21,947 nucleotides of DNA. It comes from JBDTMC01 sp039934475 (lineage in GTDB: Bacteria > Acidobacteriota > Terriglobia > Bryobacterales > Bryobacteraceae). This document shows positions 19,368 through 21,947 of the stretch, one piece after another; the stretch's first letter is position 1; every line of letters begins with the position of its first letter. The notes under the pieces were generated by a model. The model did no database searches, was not told where the DNA came from, and worked only from the letters and a program-made list of their open reading frames with translations. The position numbers and the translations under genes were made by a program. The stretch lies in contig JBDTMC010000077.1 in the NCBI GenBank assembly GCA_039934475.1, positions 1 through 21,947 on the forward strand. The letters run 5' to 3'.

Positions 19368-20010
19368 GGCTGAATGTTGACGTTCGTCGGAGTGTCGCCA
19401 ATGAACTGAACGCCGGACGCCGTCACCAACAGCACTCTTACACTGCCCAGACCATCGCCAACGTCCTGTTGACCTCTCGGTATTGGTTGGACAACGGTCA
19501 AGACCCAGTAGTCGATGCAGTTTGCATGCTGCATGGCGGTAAGTTTCTCAGTGGGAGATAGCCCCGCCGTGGGAGGGACTGCGGACGTGAAAAGGCTGGC
19601 TATTGGCGTCGGGGTGGGCCAAGTGGAAACATCTACGCGGACACCAGCCACATGGTTGTTTCCGCCGGTGACGCCATCTGCTGTGAACACGTAATAACGC
19701 GAGCTGCTGGCAGGGTCAGGGACGATAATCGCGGACTGAGTTGATGATGTGTTGCCCTGGAGACCGGAGGCGCGGACAGTTCCAACGCTATCCCAAATCG
19801 TCTGGCCATCGGTGTAGAAGAGCAGTTTCCGGAGGCATCCGCGACTGAGGCACATCCTTCATTTGTGTTGACTAGAGAGCCGGCGGAGAAATCCAGCCCA
19901 GCTCCTGCGCCGAAGATCCATGCTGATTGATACTTGGTATTTTGACCTCCCGGTCGTTGTGCGAACGGGATTAGTCTTGTGCAATCTCCGTCCCGGTTGG
20001 TTAGTGACAA
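19358..20010 (-). pseudogene. Frameshifted gene for a repeat/propeller-type surface protein
   Basis: Two minus-strand frames together make one protein. The first (from TTG 20010) contains SAWIFGAGAGLDFSAGS and EGCASVADASGN; the second, in another frame, continues LLFYTDGQTIWDSVGTVRAS, GNTSSTQSAIIVPDP, SSRYYVFTADG and NCIDYWVLTVV to TAA 19358. This order (a W-x-FG-x-x-AGLDF block, EGCAS, SDASGNLLFYTDG, SSTQSxIIVP, YYVFT) is familiar from secreted proteins of Bacteroidetes and related bacteria. The shift falls at 19823-19830, where GGAAACTGCTC would need one more C to read G-N-L-L. No good start codon or signal peptide is found; the frame stays open upstream into the DUF1552 gene, and the end is short for the family. 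A sequencing error cannot be excluded. Confidence 0.6.
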
Positions 20011-20054
20011 TGCCAGTCGGACTGTTACAACGAAATAGAGGTGAGAGTTACCAA

Positions 20055-21359
20055 TCAGGAGATTTCCAGGCCGCTGACGCGACCGGTGGCGCTGGCGAAT
20101 GTGTCGCTTTCCACGCCCATGCGCTGGAGCATACTTACAAAGACATTGCAGAGCGGGGCGTTGTTGTCGCGTTTGAAGGCGATGTGCCGGCCGTGCCTGA
20201 ACCCGCCGCCGGCGAGCAAAACCGGCAGGTTGGTATTGTCGTGGATGTTGGCGTCACCCAAGCTGCTGCCGTAGAAGACCATGGTGCGATCAAGCAGCCG
20301 TTCCCCATTTTCTTTTTTGGCGGCGAGGTCTGAAAATGTCGTGGCGAGCAAGGCCATCTGGCGGCGGTCGATTTGCTGGAGCTGTCTGACCTTCTCCTCG
20401 GCTTGACCATGGTGAGTAAGTCCGTGGTAGCTTTCGGTGGAATTCTCTTTGTCGCTCAGCTTGAGGGCGGGAGTGAAGAACGCATCCACCATGAGGGTGA
20501 CGATGCGAGTGGAATCGGACTCGATCGCCAGTTGGGCCATGGCGAGCATGAGTGCAAACTTCTCGAAGAAAAGCTTCTTCTCCTGGATGTCGGCGGGTGG
20601 CGGCTGCGGCGCGGGCGGTTTCGGCTTCGTCTCCCATTCGCGCGCGATTTGAAGACGCTCCTCCACCTCCCGGACGGAGGTGACGTATTGATCGAGGCGA
20701 GCCTTGTCGTCAGTTCCCAAGTCACGGCGGAAGCGGTTGGTCTCGTCCATCAGTGTGTCGAGGATGCTACCGCGGTTTTCCAGCCGGTGCATCTGCTGCG
20801 CCACTGCTGCTTTGTCACCCTGGATGAACATCCGCTCGTACAGCTTCGACGCGCTGTCCTCGGCGGGCAGCAGTACACCATCGCGTGTCCAGGAGAGGCT
20901 GCGGTTGCCTTTGTCGATGTTGACGCCGAGGTTCAAAGACGGGAAGCGCGTGACTTGTCCCAGCTTTTCGGCGACGAACTGATCGAACGAAATTGAATTG
21001 CGGAAGCCGCTGCGGAAGGCGCCGCGCGCGGCCGTGAGGAGGCAGTTATCGGCACTGTGTCCGCCAGCGACGCCAGGGTGGGAGAGCCCGCTGAAGACGG
21101 TGAACTCGTTGCGCACCGCAGCCAGTTCGGAGAGATACAGCGACGGCTCATAATCAGGCCCGGCCGTCTGCGGGAAGAAGAACTTGGGCAGTACCCCGAG
21201 GTTGTTGGCGATGAGGAGCATGCGCCGTGGAGGGGCGGGCGCCTGCGCGTAGAGCGGCGTCATGCAGTCGAGCATGGGCAGCGCGAGAGTGACTCCCGCC
21301 GCGCGAAGGAAGGAACGGCGCGGTAACGGACGAGCGGCAATATGGGGTGCTTTTGTCAC
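20055..21359 (-). CDS. DUF1552 family protein with Tat leader
   Basis: Starting at GTG 21359 the protein has 434 residues; an upstream in-frame extension to 21500 overlaps the preceding gene and is rejected. The start lies one base after the stop of the DUF1588/DUF1585 gene, with GGAG about ten bases ahead. The leader PRRSFLRAAGVTLALPML (13-30) is a clear twin-arginine signal. The body matches DUF1552: FFPQTAGPDYEPSLYLSEL, FSGLSHPGVAGGHSADNCLL, NSISFDQFVAEKLG, ESYHGLTHHG, and MVFYGSSLGDANIHDNTNLPVLLAGGG. Members are encoded beside DUF1592/1588/1585 cytochrome-like proteins in acidobacteria and planctomycetes and are thought to act as periplasmic alkaline-phosphatase-like or sulfatase-like enzymes, but no reaction is proven. 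Confidence 0.92.
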   Translation of the reverse strand: MTKAPHIAARPLPRRSFLRAAGVTLALPMLDCMTPLYAQAPAPPRRMLLIANNLGVLPKFFFPQTAGPDYEPSLYLSELAAVRNEFTVFSGLSHPGVAGGHSADNCLLTAARGAFRSGFRNSISFDQFVAEKLGQVTRFPSLNLGVNIDKGNRSLSWTRDGVLLPAEDSASKLYERMFIQGDKAAVAQQMHRLENRGSILDTLMDETNRFRRDLGTDDKARLDQYVTSVREVEERLQIAREWETKPKPPAPQPPPADIQEKKLFFEKFALMLAMAQLAIESDSTRIVTLMVDAFFTPALKLSDKENSTESYHGLTHHGQAEEKVRQLQQIDRRQMALLATTFSDLAAKKENGERLLDRTMVFYGSSLGDANIHDNTNLPVLLAGGGFRHGRHIAFKRDNNAPLCNVFVSMLQRMGVESDTFASATGRVSGLEIS

Positions 21360-21360
21360 T

Positions 21361-21947
21361 TCAGTTCGCTCCGAGGAAGATTTTGCTTGCGACGAGCGCG
21401 TGCACAAGATCGCGCGTGCGATAGCCGCCGCTGGCGCAGGAATCGAGCAGCCTCTCGATCTCCACGCGATCGGAGAAGCGCACCGGGGTTCCCGTGGCAT
21501 AAACCGTAAGTTGCTGCAGCAGGTTGCGCGCCAGCTGGCGGGGATCGGCCGCGAAGATTGCCTTCAGGTCCCGGACGTCGCGAAAACGCCGTCCATCAAC
21601 GAGGGTGCCACTGGCATCGACCGCGCCAGCGACGGTATAGGCGAAGTCGTGTCCAGTGTGGTCGATCCCGCTGACTCGCTCCCCTTCGGCGGTGCCGCGG
21701 TAGTGATCGCGCCAATGGCCGGCGACATCGAAGTTCTCCAGGGCCAGGCCGGGCGGATCGAACTTGGCGTGACACGAAGCGCACGTGGCTGACTTCGCAT
21801 GCAAAGCAAGCAGGTCGCGAATCGTCTTGGCACCGCGAATGTCCGGTTCCACCGCGGGCACGCCGGGCGGTGGAGGCGTGGGCGGCTCACCAAGAATGCG
21901 GTCCATGATCCAGGCGCCGCGAAGCACCGGAGAGGTGGAAGTGCCGT
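21361..21947 (-). CDS. DUF1592/DUF1588/DUF1585 cytochrome-like protein, C-terminal part (5' partial)
   Basis: The frame is open to the right edge of the window, so only the last 195 or so residues are seen. DUF1588 features: SPVLRGAWIMDRILGEPPTPPPPG, then CASCHAKFDPPGLALENFD, whose CxxCH is a c-type heme-binding motif. DUF1585 follows: GRRFRDVRDLKAIFAAD, RQLARNLLQQLTVYATG and LVHALVASKIF. Full-length members carry N-terminal cytochrome-like and DUF1587/1592/1595 domains and are exported. They are typical of planctomycetes and acidobacteria and are encoded with DUF1552 proteins, as here, where the next gene begins one base after this stop. A role in periplasmic electron transfer to or from polymer degradation is suggested by the family, not shown. 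Confidence 0.92.
   Translation of the reverse strand, partial: GTSTSPVLRGAWIMDRILGEPPTPPPPGVPAVEPDIRGAKTIRDLLALHAKSATCASCHAKFDPPGLALENFDVAGHWRDHYRGTAEGERVSGIDHTGHDFAYTVAGAVDASGTLVDGRRFRDVRDLKAIFAADPRQLARNLLQQLTVYATGTPVRFSDRVEIERLLDSCASGGYRTRDLVHALVASKIFLGAN

Noticed and set aside
20373..20996. A 207-codon + strand frame opposite DUF1552
   Set aside because: It is the antisense shadow of the conserved DUF1552 protein.

Overview
The window is GC-rich and most likely comes from an acidobacterium of the Solibacter/Bryobacter group. The evidence is a TIGR03437-type Solibacter C-terminal domain at the left edge, a DUF1588/DUF1585 plus DUF1552 pair at the right edge, several Tat-type leaders on metabolic enzymes, and generally high GC3 coding. 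I see no rRNA, tRNA, CRISPR array, insertion sequence or phage module.

Left part (1-9797), mostly + strand: the end of a surface/secreted protein; an exported S46 dipeptidyl-peptidase (DPP7-like by its Gly specificity residue) closely followed by a YceH/DUF480 protein; a small unrecognised minus-strand gene; a Tat-leader hydroxypyruvate-isomerase-like TIM barrel followed 7 nt later by an APC-superfamily transporter with a large cytosolic C-terminal domain; an unrecognised 141-residue minus-strand gene; then a tight three-gene string joined by two ATGA overlaps (DUF309 protein, exported BNR/Ycf48-like propeller protein, HyuB-type hydantoinase subunit).

Middle (9799-16154): a DegT-family PLP aminotransferase carrying a twin-arginine leader; a DUF433 antitoxin followed by only the C-terminal third of its usual DUF5615 PIN-like toxin; then the most striking gene, a 1329-residue natural fusion of topoisomerase III (type IA) with a complete RecQ helicase (helicase, zinc, winged-helix and HRDC regions). 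It is divergent from a 190-residue stand-alone ATP-dependent ligase adenylation domain. The fusion resembles a one-polypeptide version of the BLM/Sgs1-Top3 double-Holliday-junction dissolvase.

Right part (16155-21947), minus strand: a c-di-GMP phosphodiesterase (degenerate GGDEF, intact EAL) overlapping by ATGA a single-domain BLUF blue-light sensor, which suggests a two-protein light-controlled c-di-GMP switch; a Cys-rich unrecognised protein preceded by a frameshifted gene; then DUF1552 and DUF1588/1585 proteins, one nucleotide apart, running off the edge.
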